64,000 nucleotides of DNA from Streptomyces sp. NRRL S-646 (GCF_000720765.1 NZ_JODC01000001.1:310001-374000), one strand, 5' to 3'. Shown: positions 17,630-26,119, counted from the stretch's first letter. The notes: generated by a model from the sequence alone, not told the origin. A program made the numbers and translations.

Positions 17630-18351
17630 ATGGTGCTCCCGGTGGTGCTGATGGTGATCTCGTCGAACGCCCCCGCCTGCGCGTGGTCCCCGACGCCCTG
17701 CGCGTAGTACGGCTCCCCGGGCCGCCGGATCCCGACGGCGTGCCAGCCCGCCGCGCGGGCCGCGTCCAGCTCGCCGGGCCGGTCGGACAGGAACAGCAGC
17801 CGCTCCGGCGCGATGCCGGCCGCGCCCGCGATACGGCCGTAGGACTCCGGCTCCTGCTTGGGGCCCGCGTTCTCGGTGTCGTACAAGCCCGAGACCAGCG
17901 GCAGCAGATCGCCCGCCGGACTGGACGCGAACCACGCCCGCTGGGCGGCCACCGAGCCGGACGAGTAGACGTACAGGCGCACGCCCGCCGCGTGCCACGT
18001 CCGCAGCGCCTGGACGACGTCGTCGTAGAAGTGCGAGACGAGGTCGCCGCGCGCGAAGCCCTCGGACCAGATGACGCCCTGGAGGGTCTTCAGCGGGCTG
18101 GCCTTGCGGTCCTCGTCGAGCCAGCTGTTGAGCGTCTTCTCGATGCGGGCGTGGTCGGCGGTCGGGTCGCCCAGCTCCTCGCGGACCTGGGCCACCGCCC
18201 GCGCCACCTCCGGATCACCGGCCCGCTCGGAGAGCAGCTCGGCGAAACGGGAGCGCGAGTACGGGTACAGGACGTCGACGACGAAGCCCGTGGCGCTCGT
18301 GGTGCCCTCGATGTCGAGCACCACGGCGTCCACGTCGTAGTGCAGGGTCAC
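17626..18351 (-). CDS. mtnC: Enolase-phosphatase E1 (2,3-diketomethylthiopentyl-1-phosphate)
   Basis: 241 residues, HAD superfamily. The nucleophile motif is [16 protein letters not shown] near the N-terminus, followed by [16 protein letters not shown] and [18 protein letters not shown]. The bifunctional enzyme enolises and dephosphorylates the MtnB product to give acireductone. GTG 18351 overlaps the mtnD stop (GTGA) and its stop overlaps mtnB, so the three genes are translationally coupled. Confidence 0.94.
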   Translation of the reverse strand: MTLHYDVDAVVLDIEGTTSATGFVVDVLYPYSRSRFAELLSERAGDPEVARAVAQVREELGDPTADHARIEKTLNSWLDEDRKASPLKTLQGVIWSEGFARGDLVSHFYDDVVQALRTWHAAGVRLYVYSSGSVAAQRAWFASSPAGDLLPLVSGLYDTENAGPKQEPESYGRIAGAAGIAPERLLFLSDRPGELDAARAAGWHAVGIRRPGEPYYAQGVGDHAQAGAFDEITISTTGSTI

Positions 18352-18947
18352 ACCGCACCCTTGTCCGCCGCGTACCCCGCCGCGATCGTGTCGTAGTCCG
18401 GGAACCGCGAGGCGATCGTGGACCCGGTGAAGTTCCCGATCCAGCCGTCCTCCTCGTGGAAGAACCGGATCGCGGTGAACGACGGCTTCGTGCCCATGTC
18501 GAACCAGTGCGTGGTGCCGCGCGGCACGCCCAGCAGGTCGCCCTTCTCGCAGAAGACCGCGTGCACCTCGCCGTTCACGTGCAGATAGAAGATGCCGGAG
18601 CCGGAGACGAAGAAGCGGACCTCGTCATCGTCGTCGTGGGTGTGCTCCTGCAGGAACTTCTCGCGGGCCGCCTTCGCCTTCGTCGGGAACTCCGGGTCGT
18701 CGCTGGGGTGCAGGCCGAGGACGTCGACGGTGGTGAAGCCCTCCTCGGCGTTCAGCTTGTCGATCTCTGGGCCGTAGGCGGCGAACACCGTCTCGCTGTC
18801 GGCGTCGAAGGGGACGTCCGCACGGATCGGCCACTGCTCGTAGCGCACACCGAGCGGCCTCAGCGCCTCGGCGATCTCGGCGGGGTCCGCGGTGCGGCGC
18901 ACGAGGGTCTCGGGGCCGGACTCGGACCAGGTGGTCAGCAGGGTCAT
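18348..18947 (-). CDS. mtnD: Acireductone dioxygenase (cupin)
   Basis: 199 residues from ATG 18947, with GGAG ten bases upstream. The metal-binding set [12 protein letters not shown] (two His plus Glu) and the last His in GTTHWFDMG define acireductone dioxygenase. With iron it yields formate and the keto acid precursor of methionine; with nickel it gives the off-pathway products. The local Asp run between the ligands is normal for actinobacterial members. It is the first structural gene of the mtnDCB operon and is preceded by a Cys-containing leader ORF at 19041-19115. Confidence 0.95.
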   Translation of the reverse strand: MTLLTTWSESGPETLVRRTADPAEIAEALRPLGVRYEQWPIRADVPFDADSETVFAAYGPEIDKLNAEEGFTTVDVLGLHPSDDPEFPTKAKAAREKFLQEHTHDDDDEVRFFVSGSGIFYLHVNGEVHAVFCEKGDLLGVPRGTTHWFDMGTKPSFTAIRFFHEEDGWIGNFTGSTIASRFPDYDTIAAGYAADKGAV

Positions 18948-18977
18948 GGCAGCAACTCCAGGAGTCTGGAAGGAAAG

Positions 18978-19004
18978 TCCGGATACCGAGACAAGCACCG
19001 GACG
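18978..19004 (-). promoter_or_regulatory. Inverted repeat between leader ORF and mtnD
   Basis: GTCCGG/CCGGAC arms separated by 15 bases lie between the leader stop (19041) and mtnD (18947). It is a modest stem that could take part in leader-dependent control; on its own it is weak evidence. Confidence 0.3.
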
Positions 19005-19040
19005 GGCGGGGAGGAAAGGGCGACTTCGGCGGACGGTGGT

Positions 19041-19115
19041 TCAGCCGCGACACAGCGCGCCGGGACAGCGGCGCATGCAGGGCATGAGCAGCGCGGTCGC
19101 GCGTCGGGTCGTCAT
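19041..19115 (-). CDS. Cys-containing leader peptide of the mtnDCB operon (24 aa)
   Basis: ATG 19115 with GAGG seven bases upstream. The peptide begins MTTRRATALL and ends LLMPCMRRCPGALCRG, with three Cys and three Met codons in 24. It is the most divergent of the five leader ORFs, lacking the central Asp, but it has the N-terminal RR and the C-terminal CR. Its stop lies 93 bases before mtnD. Sensing of cysteine or methionine supply by ribosome stalling is the inferred role. Confidence 0.55.
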   Translation of the reverse strand: MTTRRATALLMPCMRRCPGALCRG

Positions 19116-19230
19116 CAGGGCCTCACGGTGCCGGGTCGGGTGCCGGTTCGTCGATGGTAACTCCAGGCGAACCGGCCGCCTGGTGTGACGTAGTCGTTGT
19201 CTCAGCTGGTGAGAAACCGCTTACACAGCT

Positions 19231-19260
19231 TTGACGTGTGGCTGAAAACGTTCTCATGAT
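19231..19260 (+). promoter_or_regulatory. Promoter with LacI-type operator for the MTR importer operon
   Basis: TTGACG (19231-19236), an 18-base spacer and CATGAT (19255-19260) look like a vegetative promoter. The spacer contains GAAAACGTTCTC, a near-palindrome centred on AACGTT as recognised by LacI-family repressors, and GAGAAACCGCTTAC lies just upstream at 19211. The predicted start of transcription coincides with the ATG of the leader ORF at 19267. Confidence 0.5.
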
Positions 19261-19266
19261 CTATGC

Positions 19267-19338
19267 ATGAAGACGCTGCTGCTCGTGCGGCGGCTGTACG
19301 TGGACTTGCTCCGGTCGACCACGGCCAGCTGTCGCTGA
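19267..19338 (+). CDS. Leader peptide of the MTR importer-mtnK operon (23 aa), possibly leaderless
   Basis: ATG 19267 lies six bases after the -10-like CATGAT, so the mRNA may begin at the start codon. The peptide ends in RRLYVDLLRSTTASCR. The RRxxVDLLR core is the classical form of the Streptomyces 'putative leader peptide', with a single Cys codon next to the last residue. The first structural gene starts 130 bases downstream at 19468. It has the same core as the leaders at 25882 and 35661. Confidence 0.65.
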   Translation: MKTLLLVRRLYVDLLRSTTASCR

Positions 19339-19467
19339 CCTCATCCGGAGCCCCGACGCGCCCTGTTGCTGCGCGAGTTCGCCACCCCTTCGTGCGTTGG
19401 CGCCTGCCTTGCCCTGCTCCGGTTCAAGTACCCCCTCTTCCCCACCTCTTGCACCAGGAGCACCCTC

Positions 19468-20565
19468 ATGTCCCGTACCCGCGTCCCCCTTGCCGCGCTC
19501 TCGCTGGCCTCCGTCTCCGCGCTCCTCCTCGCGGGCTGCTCCCAGTCCACGGACGCCTCGAAGAACACCGGCGACACCGCCGCCTCGGCCTCGGCCGCCA
19601 CCGGCAAGAATCCCGCCCCGTTCAGCAAGGGCACGGTCAAGGTCGCCCTGGTCCGGCAGAGCGGCGCCGGCGACTACTTCGAGCAGTGGGGCAACGGCGC
19701 CAAGGCCCAGGCGAAGGCCCTCGGCATCGACCTGACGGTGTACGACGCCCAGGCCGACAACGCCAAGGAGGCCACCGACCTGTCGTCGGCGATCAACTCC
19801 GGGGCCAAGGCGATCATCATCGACCACGGCTTTCCGGCCACGATCAAGTCCGAGATCGACCAGGCCGTGAAGAAAGGCATCAAGGTCGTCGTCTACGACG
19901 TCGACACCACCAACGCCTCGGTGGTCAGGACGTCCCAGGACGACGCCAGCATCGCCCGCGCCGCGCTCGACGTCATGGCCAAGACCGTCGGCAAGAACGC
20001 GAAGGTCGGTTACGTCAACGTCGCCGGATACGCCGCCCTCGACGCCCGCGACAAGGTCTGGAAGCAGACCGTCGCCGCCAACGGCTGGAAGCAGCAGTTC
20101 AAGGTAGGCAAGGTCACCGACTCGACCGCCACCGACAACGTGCCGCTGGTCTCCGCCGCCCTCACCCAGCACTCCGACGTCACCGGCGTCTTCGCCCCCT
20201 ACGACGAGCTGGCCAAGGGCACCGTCCTCGCGGTGCAGAACAAGAAGCTGCAGAGCAAGGTGAAGGTCTTCGGCGCGGACGTCTCCAACGCCGACATCCA
20301 GGCCATCACCGCCGCCGACAGCCCCTGGATCGGCACCGCCGGCACGGACCCGTCCGCGGTCGGTGCCGCCGTCGTCCGCACCACCGCGCTGGAGCTGGCC
20401 GGCCAGCTGAACAAGACCTCCGTGCAGTTCCCGGCGGTCGCCATCACCCAGGACTTCCTGCGCTCGAAGAAGATCGAGAACATGGACCAGCTGCGCGCCG
20501 CCCTGCCCGCGCTGAACCTCTCCCGGGTCAGCACCGCCGACTGGATCCCGAATGTCGCCCACTGA
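19468..20565 (+). CDS. Sugar-type ABC solute-binding lipoprotein, probable methylthioribose binder
   Basis: 365 residues from ATG 19468 with AGGAG upstream. Signal peptide with lipobox LLAGC (Cys24), then a periplasmic-binding-protein fold of the RbsB type: KVALVRQSGAGDYFEQWGNG, the repeated KAIIIDHGFPATIKSEI, VVYDVDTTNASVVRTSQDD, and GVFAPYDELAKGTVLAVQ. The family binds pentoses and related sugars. Because the operon ends in methylthioribose kinase, methylthioribose is the likely ligand, but this is inference. Confidence 0.85.
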   Translation: MSRTRVPLAALSLASVSALLLAGCSQSTDASKNTGDTAASASAATGKNPAPFSKGTVKVALVRQSGAGDYFEQWGNGAKAQAKALGIDLTVYDAQADNAKEATDLSSAINSGAKAIIIDHGFPATIKSEIDQAVKKGIKVVVYDVDTTNASVVRTSQDDASIARAALDVMAKTVGKNAKVGYVNVAGYAALDARDKVWKQTVAANGWKQQFKVGKVTDSTATDNVPLVSAALTQHSDVTGVFAPYDELAKGTVLAVQNKKLQSKVKVFGADVSNADIQAITAADSPWIGTAGTDPSAVGAAVVRTTALELAGQLNKTSVQFPAVAITQDFLRSKKIENMDQLRAALPALNLSRVSTADWIPNVAH

Positions 20566-22075
20566 GATTGCCCCGGCGGTCAGCCTGCGCGAGGTCGGCA
20601 TGGCCTTCGGCGGCAAGACGGTGCTCGCCTCCGTCTCGCTGGACATCGCGCCGGGCAGCGTGGTCGCGCTGCTCGGCGCCAACGGTGCCGGCAAGTCCAC
20701 GTTGATCAAGATCCTGTCGGGCGTCCACACCGACCACGCGGGCGAGGTCCGGGTCGCAGGCGAGCCCGCGGAACTCCAGTCCCCGCTCGCCGCCCGCCAG
20801 TTGGGCATCCAGACGGTCCACCAGCGCATCGGTGAGGGCATCGTGCCCGGCCTCAGCGTCGCGGAGAACCTGGTCTTCGAGGAGCTCGCCCGCAGCCGCG
20901 GCAACCCGTTCCTGAACGGCCGGCGCGTCCTGGCCCGGGCCCGGGAGATCCAGGCCACCCTCGGCCTCGGCTGGAGCGACTCCGTCCTCAAGGGCGATGT
21001 CACCCGACTCGGCATCTCCGACCGGCAGTTGCTGATCCTCGCCCGCGCCCTGGTCACCCGCCCCCGCCTGCTCATCCTCGACGAGCCGACCTCCGCGCTC
21101 TCCGCCGCCGAGGCGGACCGGCTGTTCGGACTCGTCGCGAAGATGCGCGAGGACGGCATCGCCGTTCTGTACGTCTCCCACCGGCTCGGCGAGATCGACG
21201 CCCTCGTCGACCGGCTGGTCGTCCTGCGGGACGGCCGTCTCACCGAGGACCAGGCGCGCCCCTTCGACTGGGACGCCGCCCTGCGCGCCATGCTGGTCCA
21301 GGCCCAGGAGGCGACGACGGCCCGGCCGGTCCGCAGGGGCGCCGTCGGCGAGGTCGTCCTCGCGCTGCGCGGTGTCCGCCTCTTCGACGGCCGCGCACCC
21401 CTCGACCTCGACGTGCGCGGGGGCGAAGTCACCGGTGTGGTCGGCCTGCTGGGCGCCGGCAAGACCGAGCTGGCCCGCGGACTGTTCGGCGCCGAACCCT
21501 TCACGCAGGGCACGGTCGAGCTCGACGGCACGAGGTATGCGGCCCGCCGTCCGTCCGACGCCATCCGGGCCGGGGTCCATCTGGTCCCCGAGGACCGGCA
21601 CGCCGACGCGCTGGTCCCGGGCTGGTCGGTGGCGCAGAACATCTCGCTGCCGTTCCTGAAGTCCCTCTCCCCGGGCGGCCTGGTGAACCGCTCACGCGAG
21701 GACGCCCTCGGCCGCGACACCATCGACGCCCTCGGCGTCGTCACCCGCGACGAGCACAGCACCGTGGAGGAGCTGTCCGGCGGCAACCAGCAGAAGGTCG
21801 TCGTCGGCCGCTGGCTCGCGAAGACCCCACGAGTCCTCATCCTGGACGAGCCGTTCCGAGGCGTGGACATCGGCGCCCGCCGTGACATCGGCCGCCGGGC
21901 CCGCGCCCTGGCCGCCGAGGGCGCGGCCGTGCTCGTCCTGTCCGCCGATGTCGACGAGATCCTGGAGATCGCCGACCGGGTCGTAGTGCTCGCGGCCGGA
22001 GAGGTCCACCTCGACGCGTACGGCGAGGACGCGGAACGCGACCGCGTGATCGAAGCCATCGCCGTGTCCCTCTGA
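20552..22075 (+). CDS. Sugar-type ABC ATPase with two nucleotide-binding domains
   Basis: 507 residues. The first cassette has GANGAGKSTLIKIL near residue 43 and LLILDEPTSALSAAE near residue 175. The second has GLLGAGKTELARGLFG near residue 300, signature ELSGGNQQKVVVGRWL and VLILDEPFRGVDIGARRDI. It is an RbsA/XylG-type subunit. The ATG lies 14 bases inside the binding-protein gene, so the two are coupled. Confidence 0.93.
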   Translation: MSPTEIAPAVSLREVGMAFGGKTVLASVSLDIAPGSVVALLGANGAGKSTLIKILSGVHTDHAGEVRVAGEPAELQSPLAARQLGIQTVHQRIGEGIVPGLSVAENLVFEELARSRGNPFLNGRRVLARAREIQATLGLGWSDSVLKGDVTRLGISDRQLLILARALVTRPRLLILDEPTSALSAAEADRLFGLVAKMREDGIAVLYVSHRLGEIDALVDRLVVLRDGRLTEDQARPFDWDAALRAMLVQAQEATTARPVRRGAVGEVVLALRGVRLFDGRAPLDLDVRGGEVTGVVGLLGAGKTELARGLFGAEPFTQGTVELDGTRYAARRPSDAIRAGVHLVPEDRHADALVPGWSVAQNISLPFLKSLSPGGLVNRSREDALGRDTIDALGVVTRDEHSTVEELSGGNQQKVVVGRWLAKTPRVLILDEPFRGVDIGARRDIGRRARALAAEGAAVLVLSADVDEILEIADRVVVLAAGEVHLDAYGEDAERDRVIEAIAVSL

Positions 22076-22112
22076 GCCTCTCCGACACCGGCCGCCCAAG
22101 GAAGCAGCACCC

Positions 22113-23159
22113 ATGACCACCACCCAGAGCAGCGAGGTCCCCGCCAAGGCGGCGATCCCCTCCGCGACGTCCACCGCCGTACGCGTGCAGAACGCCGTGA
22201 TCAAGTACGGCTTCATCTTCGTCACCGTCGCGCTCTTCGCGTACTTCGCGCTGAGCGAGGGCTCCTTCCGCGAGTCGGCGACCCTCCTGGACACTCTCCG
22301 CTACGTCTCCGTGGCCGCTATTCTCGGCCTCGGTGTCACCCTCACCATGGCCGTCGGCGGGATGGACATGTCCGTGGGCGCGGTCGCCGGTCTCGGCGTC
22401 TCGGTCGCCGCCCAGACGATGGTCGTCTACAACCAGGTCGGCACGGTCGCCATCATCGCGGTCCTCGCGGCCGGCGCGCTCGCCGGCCTGCTCAACGCGC
22501 TGCTGATCGTCGTCCTGAAGATCCCCGACATGCTCGCCACCCTCGGCACGATGTTCGTGATCCAGGGCAGCAAACTCATCCTCGTCGACGGGCAGTCCAT
22601 CACCCCGGGCATGACCGAGTCCGACGGCACCACCGCACCGGGCAGATTCACCGACGGCTTCCTGCGCATCGACCGCGGCACTCTCCTCGGCATCCCCGTC
22701 TCGGTCCTGATCTTCGGTGCGCTGACCGTCGCCGCCTGGGTCTTCCTCGCCCGCACCCGCTGGGGCCGGGTCCTGTACGCCATCGGCGCCAACCCGGAGG
22801 CAGCCCGGCTCGCCGGCATCCGCGTCGGCGGCTACCGCGCCCTGGCCTACGTCATCTCAGGTGTCCTCGCCTCGGTCGGCGGCCTGATCCTGGCCTCCCG
22901 TATCGGCCAGGGCGATGTGAGCGCTGGCACCTCGCAGCTCCTGGAGGCGGTCGCGGTCGCCCTCGTCGGCACCTCGGTGCTGGGGCGGGGCCGCCCGAAC
23001 GTCTGGGGCACGGCCCTGGGCGCCGTCCTGATCGGCATCATCACCACCGGACTGACCATCAAGGGCCTGCCGTACTACACGCAGGACGTGGTCGAGGGCG
23101 CTGTCCTCATCCTGGCTCTGGTCTTCAGCTTCACCCTGTCCAAGCGCCGTACCGCATAA
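22113..23159 (+). CDS. Sugar-type ABC permease
   Basis: 348 residues with about eight to ten hydrophobic segments, RbsC family. The first cytoplasmic-to-membrane boundary is NAVIKYGFIFVTVALFAYFA. Family motifs are GVTLTMAVGGMDMSVGAVAGL near residue 72 and AIGANPEAARLAGIRVGGYR near residue 230. ATG 22113 is preceded by AAGGAAG. Only one permease gene is present, so the channel is likely a homodimer. Confidence 0.92.
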   Translation: MTTTQSSEVPAKAAIPSATSTAVRVQNAVIKYGFIFVTVALFAYFALSEGSFRESATLLDTLRYVSVAAILGLGVTLTMAVGGMDMSVGAVAGLGVSVAAQTMVVYNQVGTVAIIAVLAAGALAGLLNALLIVVLKIPDMLATLGTMFVIQGSKLILVDGQSITPGMTESDGTTAPGRFTDGFLRIDRGTLLGIPVSVLIFGALTVAAWVFLARTRWGRVLYAIGANPEAARLAGIRVGGYRALAYVISGVLASVGGLILASRIGQGDVSAGTSQLLEAVAVALVGTSVLGRGRPNVWGTALGAVLIGIITTGLTIKGLPYYTQDVVEGAVLILALVFSFTLSKRRTA

Positions 23160-23174
23160 GGGAGTTCCCCGACC

Positions 23175-24359
23175 ATGGGCTACCGCATCCTGGAGACCGA
23201 AGACATCCCCGCGTACCTGCACGAGCGGGGCCACTGGGAGAACCCCGCCGACATCACCGTCCGCGAGGTGTCCGACGGCAACGTCAACCGCGTCTTCCTC
23301 GCCTCCGACGCCGCCGGCACCCGCGGCCTCGCCCTCAAGCAGGCGCTGCCCTGGGTCCGGGTCGCCGGTCCCTCCTGGCCGCTGAGCCCCGACCGTGCCG
23401 ACGCCGAGGCCCGCGCATACGAGCAGGTCGCCAAGGTGGCCCCGGACAAGATCCCCGCGATCCACGGTTACGACCCCGAGAACCACGCCCTCGTCATGGA
23501 GGACCTCTCCGACCTGGAGGTGCTGCGCACGGCCCTCAACGAGGGCGCCGCGTACGGCCCGCACACCTCTGCCCGGATCGGCGAGTTCGTCGCCCAGTTG
23601 TCCTTCGCCACCAGCGACTTCGGCATGGAGTCCACCGACCGCAAGGCGCTCCTCGCCGTCTCGGTCAACCCGGAACTCTGCAAGATCACCGAGGACGTCG
23701 TCCTCTCCGAGCCGTACATCGAGCACGAACACAACCACTGGCCCCCGCAACTGGACGACCTCGCCGCCGAGTTCCGCGCCGACACCCGCCTGCGCACCGA
23801 GGTCGCCGAACTCCGTCACCTCTTCATGACGAGCGGTCAGGCACTGCTCCACGGTGATCTGCACACCGGCAGCGTCATGGTGGGCCGACGCGACGGCGCC
23901 GAGGTCGTGCGGGTCTTCGACCCCGAGTTCTCCTTCGTCGGCCCGATCGGCTACGACCTCGGCCTGTACTGGGCGAACGTCCTGGTCTCCGAGGCCCGCG
24001 CGCAGGCGCTGGGCGTCGACGGCGACCACTCCGACCAACTGCGCCTGAGCTGGGAAGCTTTCGAGGCAACATTCCGCGGCCTCTGGCCGTCACGCGTCGA
24101 CACCTTCTTCGACGACGCCTATTTGGAGCGCTTCCTGCGCCGCGTGTGGACGGAGTCGGTCGGCTTCGCGGGCACGGAGATCGTCCGCCGCATCATCGGC
24201 TACGCCCACCTCACCGACCTGACGACGCTGGCGGACCCACTCCAGATCCCGGCCTCCCGCCGGGCCCTGCTGCTGGGCCGCGAACTCATCCTGCGGCGGG
24301 CGGAGTTGGAAGGCCCGGACGCCATCCGTACCTGTGTCGAGTCCCTGCGCGCCGGCTGA
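23175..24359 (+). CDS. mtnK: S-methyl-5-thioribose kinase
   Basis: 394 residues, aminoglycoside-phosphotransferase/choline-kinase fold. It phosphorylates methylthioribose with ATP to methylthioribose-1-phosphate, the MtnA substrate. EVSDGNVNRVFLASD near residue 30, the catalytic loop LLHGDLHTGSVMVG near residue 233 and the metal-binding VFDPEFSFVGPIGYDLG near residue 255 are diagnostic for MtnK. It follows the permease by 15 bases with GGGAG upstream and is the last gene of the importer operon. Confidence 0.95.
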   Translation: MGYRILETEDIPAYLHERGHWENPADITVREVSDGNVNRVFLASDAAGTRGLALKQALPWVRVAGPSWPLSPDRADAEARAYEQVAKVAPDKIPAIHGYDPENHALVMEDLSDLEVLRTALNEGAAYGPHTSARIGEFVAQLSFATSDFGMESTDRKALLAVSVNPELCKITEDVVLSEPYIEHEHNHWPPQLDDLAAEFRADTRLRTEVAELRHLFMTSGQALLHGDLHTGSVMVGRRDGAEVVRVFDPEFSFVGPIGYDLGLYWANVLVSEARAQALGVDGDHSDQLRLSWEAFEATFRGLWPSRVDTFFDDAYLERFLRRVWTESVGFAGTEIVRRIIGYAHLTDLTTLADPLQIPASRRALLLGRELILRRAELEGPDAIRTCVESLRAG

Positions 24360-24387
24360 GGGGCGGCCCGCCCAGCGCCCCCAGGAC

Positions 24388-24870
24388 CTACTTCGGCGGT
24401 GCGTCCGAGGGGCCGGGGTGGTGGAAGGTGCTCGACACTGTCGCGATCAGACCGATCCGCGAGTCCACCCGTGATGCCCGACCGGCCTTGATGGCGCGTG
24501 CGCGGGGGTGTTCGCCCAGCCCTGAAAAGGCACTGCGGATCACCACGGTTGTGCGGGACATAGGTGGTCCCCGCTCCCCCGCCACCGAACTTTCCGGACG
24601 CCTTCTCCGGCCACCCGCGCAACCACCTCAAACTGGTCCGCTACCCCGGGCGGGCCCTGCAGGGCGACCGCGACCGGGTGCGCCCGATCCATCACTCCGG
24701 CCGGTTCTTCACCGTCACCGGCCCGTTGAACATCCCGCCGCTGCCGCAGCGGCGCCCGGTGCGGATACAGGCCGGGCGGTCCGCGGCGGGGACGGCGCTG
24801 GGCGCCCGCTACGCGGAGATCGTGTTCACGTCGCTGCCCACCCTCGACCACGCCCAGGACTTCGTCTTGA
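24388..24870. pseudogene. Rearranged remnants of an NtaA/SnaA/DszA-type flavin monooxygenase
   Basis: Two pieces of the same enzyme family lie in opposite orientations. On the minus strand around 24420-24485 the DNA encodes DSRIGLIATVSSTFHHP, matching SRIGLIATVSSTYNEP of the intact gene at 39683. On the plus strand around 24590-24870 it encodes HHSGRFFTVTGPLNIPPLPQ, RPVRIQAG and LGARYAEIVFTS, matching a later part of the same protein. Neither has a start or stop of its own, and the plus-strand piece ends at an IS605-like hairpin. A formerly intact gene was broken and partly inverted here. Confidence 0.7.
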
Positions 24871-24873
24871 GAT

Positions 24874-24922
24874 GCATTCATCCCCGGCGTGAACGCCGGG
24901 GCTTTCTGCAAGGAACCCGGTA
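24874..24922 (+). mobile_element. IS200/IS605-like element end (solo)
   Basis: A hairpin CCCCGGCGT-GAA-CGCCGGGG (24882-24901) preceded by TGCATTCAT and followed by CTTTCTGCAAGG resembles the subterminal stem-loop at the right end of IS200/IS605-group elements in Streptomyces. No TnpA or TnpB coding sequence is present, so only an end remains. It abruptly interrupts the monooxygenase remnant. Confidence 0.5.
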
Positions 24923-24929
24923 ATCGGCC

Positions 24930-25778
24930 TCAGCGCAGCAGTCCCCGTACGGCGTCGAACGCCGCCGCCACCGTTGCCGGATCCGCCCCCGGGCGGGCCA
25001 GGGCGCTCATGGGGATCGGGGTGACCGGCGGCAGCCCCTCGTAGGGGGTCAGGCCGTCCGGTGCCGGGCCGACCGCGGCGAGCAGGGCTACGCCCTGGCC
25101 CGTGCGGGCGATGTCGAGGACGCCGGCCAGATAGCCCGCGTCGCCGACGACCGTGGCCTGCACTCCGTGCGCGGCAAGCGTCGCTATCGCCCGGCGGCGG
25201 ATCGCGCAGGGGTCCTCGATGGCGACCAGCGGCACGGGAGCCGGCGCGGTCGGCGGCTCCCAGCCGGGCGTTGCGTGCCAGAGCAGGGGAAGGCCGCCGA
25301 CCGGCGTGCCCTCGGTGGCCGCGGCCTCCGTCACGTACACCGCGACATCCACGCTGCCCCGCTCCACGGCCTCGACCAGCCGCGCCGAGCGGTCGATGCG
25401 GAACCGCACCCGGCAGCCGGGCCGTACCTCCTGGACGGCCGCGGTGAGGCGTGGCAGGAACTGGTCGGCGGCGTGCTCGGTGGAGCCGATCGTGACGGTG
25501 TCGCCGTCGACGTCGAGCAGTGCGCGCACTGCCTCGTCGTGGACGGCGAGGATGCGCCGAGCCTGCTCGACGAGAAGGCGCCCCTGAGGGGTGAACCGCA
25601 TGCCTCGGCCCTCACGTTCGACGACCGGGCCCCCGAGCGTCTTCTCCAGTCGGCGTACATGCTGGCTGACCGCGGACTGGCTGAGCGCGAGAGATTGGGC
25701 CGCGCGGTGGAAGCCGCCGCAGTCGGCGATCGCGGTCAGGCTGCGCAGGGCCACGATGTCGAGGACAGGTTGGGGCAT
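24930..25778 (-). CDS. LysR-family transcriptional regulator
   Basis: 282 residues from ATG 25778; an in-frame start at 25805 would add nine. The HTH is at residues 5-60 (ALRSLTAIADCGGFHRAAQS, then LSQSAVSQHVRRLEKTLGG). The effector domain follows, with the first lobe DTVTIGSTEHAADQFLPRL. It is divergent from the organosulfur operon that starts with the leader ORF at 25882, so control of that operon in response to a sulfur metabolite is the obvious hypothesis. The spacing between the two start codons is about 100 bases. Confidence 0.88.
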   Translation of the reverse strand: MPQPVLDIVALRSLTAIADCGGFHRAAQSLALSQSAVSQHVRRLEKTLGGPVVEREGRGMRFTPQGRLLVEQARRILAVHDEAVRALLDVDGDTVTIGSTEHAADQFLPRLTAAVQEVRPGCRVRFRIDRSARLVEAVERGSVDVAVYVTEAAATEGTPVGGLPLLWHATPGWEPPTAPAPVPLVAIEDPCAIRRRAIATLAAHGVQATVVGDAGYLAGVLDIARTGQGVALLAAVGPAPDGLTPYEGLPPVTPIPMSALARPGADPATVAAAFDAVRGLLR

Positions 25779-25844
25779 ACGGCGACCGTAGCCGGTATCC
25801 GGCATCGATCGCGATTGCTGATCGGTTTCGATGCGGAATCGTCG

Positions 25845-25875
25845 TTGGACGCGATCCGTCCCGGCCGGTCATGAT
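25845..25875 (+). promoter_or_regulatory. Promoter of the first organosulfur operon
   Basis: TTGGAC (25845-25850) and CATGAT (25870-25875), 19 bases apart, precede the leader ORF. The CATGAT box and its six-base distance to the ATG are identical to the arrangement at 19255-19267. This supports a real -10 box and a leaderless transcript. Confidence 0.45.
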
Positions 25876-25881
25876 GAACGC

Positions 25882-25968
25882 ATGGTTCCCACGACCGCTT
25901 CCGCTGCCCTTCTGACGCAGCGCCGAGTCATCGACTTCGGCGTCGGGTGCAGCACGCGCTGTCGTTGA
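25882..25968 (+). CDS. Cys-containing leader peptide of the first organosulfur operon (28 aa)
   Basis: ATG 25882 starts six bases after CATGAT. The peptide ends in LTQRRVIDFGVGCSTRCR, with two Cys codons among the last six residues. The RRVIDF core parallels RRFLDF of the BMP-operon leader. The first structural gene begins 151 bases downstream, after a long interrupted hairpin at 26048-26084. No conventional ribosome site precedes the ATG, in keeping with leaderless translation. Confidence 0.65.
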   Translation: MVPTTASAALLTQRRVIDFGVGCSTRCR

Positions 25969-26047
25969 TCTCCGCCGCGTACCGGCGTTCCCGCTCTCCA
26001 CGCCGGCGCTCTCGCCGGGCCTGAGCTGATCACACCCCGATTGTACT

Positions 26048-26084
26048 GACACGTGTCGGCATTCCCTGCCGCTCTTCACGTGTC
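26048..26084 (+). promoter_or_regulatory. Extended hairpin in the 5' untranslated region, candidate attenuator
   Basis: Outer arms GACACGTG (26048-26055) and CACGTGTC (26077-26084) and inner arms CGGCA/TGCCG with a TTCCC loop build a 13-bp interrupted stem. A pyrimidine-rich CCTTCTTCCTG follows. It sits between the leader ORF and the first gene, where an attenuator would be. Confidence 0.45.
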
Positions 26085-26119
26085 CCTTCTTCCTGCCCCG
26101 ACACGGGAGTTGCTTCCCC

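Noticed and set aside
19261..22110. A 949-codon open frame on the minus strand across the MTR importer genes
   Set aside because: It is antisense to well-supported binding-protein and ATPase genes. It has the low-complexity Arg/Ser-rich composition typical of shadow frames in GC-rich DNA and no recognisable domain.
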